Shown here in pieces: positions 63,234 through 64,000 of a stretch of 64,000 bases of DNA. Position 1 is the stretch's first letter. Every line of letters starts with the position of its first letter. Source of the DNA: Lentimicrobiaceae bacterium. Its GTDB lineage: Bacteria; Bacteroidota; Bacteroidia; Bacteroidales; Lentimicrobiaceae. The notes beneath the pieces are model-generated. The model was not told where the DNA came from and made no database searches. It saw nothing but the letters and a program-made list of their open reading frames with translations. The position numbers and the translations under genes were made by a program. Location: contig JACJXH010000001.1 in the NCBI GenBank assembly GCA_020636745.1, forward strand, positions 310,001-374,000, in the 5' to 3' direction.

Positions 63234-64000
63234 TTAATTGCGGCTGAACGCCTCAAACTTTAAGCCTTGTGCAAGCGGCAGTTCTTTTGAGAAATTAATA
63301 GTGTTCGTTTGTCTCCGCATATATGCTTTCCATGCGTCGGAGCCTGATTCGCGCCCGCCTCCGGTTTCTTTCTCGCCCCCGAAGGCTCCGCCTATTTCAG
63401 CCCCATTGGTTGCTATGTTAACATTGGCTATTCCACAATCAGACCCTTCATGCGAGAGGAAATATTCGGTTTCAAGCATATTTCTTGAAAAAATAGATGA
63501 TGAGAGTCCCTGCGGAACATCATTGTGCAACTCAATCGCTTCCTCCATTGTTTTATACCTGATAAGGTAAACTATTGGAGCAAAGGTTTCTTCCTGAACG
63601 ATAGTATAATGGTTTTCAACTTCTGCAATACATGGTATTACATAACAGCCTGATTCATAGCCTTCGCCTGAAAGAACCTGGCCTCCGTATGCAATTTTAC
63701 CACCTTCTTCCAAAACCCTTTTCTGAGCATCCTGAAAAGCTTTTACAGCACTTCGATCGACTAATGGTCCAACTACAGTTGAAGGATTAAGCGGATGCCC
63801 TATCTTCAGAAACTGATATGCATCAATCAACCTTTTGCGAAATGAATCATAAATGCTGTCATGTATCAGCAACCTGCGAGTTGAAGTACATCTTTGACCT
63901 GCTGTAGCTACTGCACCAAAAAGACTGCCATTAAGTGCCATATCCAGATCGGCATGCTCTGAAATAACAATTGCATTGTTTCCTCCCAGTTCCAAAATGG
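63234..64000 (-). CDS. Aldehyde dehydrogenase, ALDH7 (antiquitin-like), 5' end cut by the window
   Basis: The C-terminal half (about 255 residues) of an NAD(P)-dependent aldehyde dehydrogenase; the frame stays open through the window edge, and the apparent first residue is a TTG internal codon, not a start. The catalytic glutamate lies in L-E-L-G-G-N-N-A and the catalytic cysteine in G-Q-R-C-T-S-T-R-R. The series E-E-T-F-A-P, G-L-S-S-S-I-F and G-G-E-K-E-T-G-G-G-R-E-S-G-S-D-A-W fit the ALDH7 subfamily (alpha-aminoadipic semialdehyde / piperideine-6-carboxylate dehydrogenase), which acts in lysine degradation. It is unrelated to the polysaccharide genes and ends in a strong terminator, marking the end of that locus. 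Confidence 0.92.
   Translation of the reverse strand, partial: ILELGGNNAIVISEHADLDMALNGSLFGAVATAGQRCTSTRRLLIHDSIYDSFRKRLIDAYQFLKIGHPLNPSTVVGPLVDRSAVKAFQDAQKRVLEEGGKIAYGGQVLSGEGYESGCYVIPCIAEVENHYTIVQEETFAPIVYLIRYKTMEEAIELHNDVPQGLSSSIFSRNMLETEYFLSHEGSDCGIANVNIATNGAEIGGAFGGEKETGGGRESGSDAWKAYMRRQTNTINFSKELPLAQGLKFEAFSRN

Overview
The window looks like a chromosomal segment of a member of the Bacteroidota, probably Bacteroidales-like and environmental. The evidence is: two giant proteins with type IX secretion (T9SS) C-terminal sorting domains, a DUF4249-type lipoprotein, an OmpA-family protein with the Bacteroidota-style variant motif, several promoters matching the Bacteroidota consensus (-33 TTG, -7 TANNTTTG), and no obvious Shine-Dalgarno sequences. 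I cannot name a genus. I see no insertion sequence, prophage, CRISPR array or rRNA.

Layout. 1-17.8 kb is mostly core and envelope genes: a PNPOx-like flavoprotein, a four-helix 'holin superfamily' membrane protein, a large exported metallopeptidase/propeller/barrel protein, an RluA-type pseudouridine synthase next to panB, a DUF4249 lipoprotein, dnaK, an exported protein of unknown function, a TPR-bearing OmpA-family protein, a SpoU/TrmH methyltransferase, mutS, and tRNA-Gly(GCC) and tRNA-Leu(UAA). 18.0-22.9 kb is a four-gene operon of exported proteins (lipoprotein, two small secreted proteins, a leucine-rich-repeat protein) with no function I can assign. 22.9-25.4 kb is a molybdate/tungstate locus (MobB-like GTPase, ABC ATPase, WtpB-like permease) without a binding protein.

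25.5-63.1 kb is dominated by surface polysaccharide. gmd and fcl make GDP-4-keto-6-deoxymannose and GDP-L-fucose. Two tandem giant T9SS proteins follow (beta-helix + 13 or 8 cadherin-like repeats + sorting domain). Next is a minus-strand Wzx/Wzy-type locus: Wzc-like co-polymerase/kinase, Wza-like exporter, a polyprenyl-phosphate sugar transferase, eight glycosyltransferases, a Wzy-like polymerase and a Wzx flippase. On the plus strand, between parts of this locus, sits an SxtJ/DUF5989/carbamoyltransferase/SGNH-protein cassette. Beyond it on the minus strand are a FemAB-like acyltransferase, a perosamine-synthase-like aminotransferase and a second flippase. The last gene is an aldehyde dehydrogenase (ALDH7-like) cut by the window edge.

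A working model (inference): Gmd product feeds both Fcl (fucose) and the RfbE-like aminotransferase (perosamine). The glycosyltransferases build a repeat unit on undecaprenyl phosphate, which is flipped, polymerised and exported by Wzx/Wzy/Wzc/Wza, with possible carbamoyl or acyl decoration. The two giant cadherin-type proteins are probably cell-surface or matrix proteins associated with this coat.
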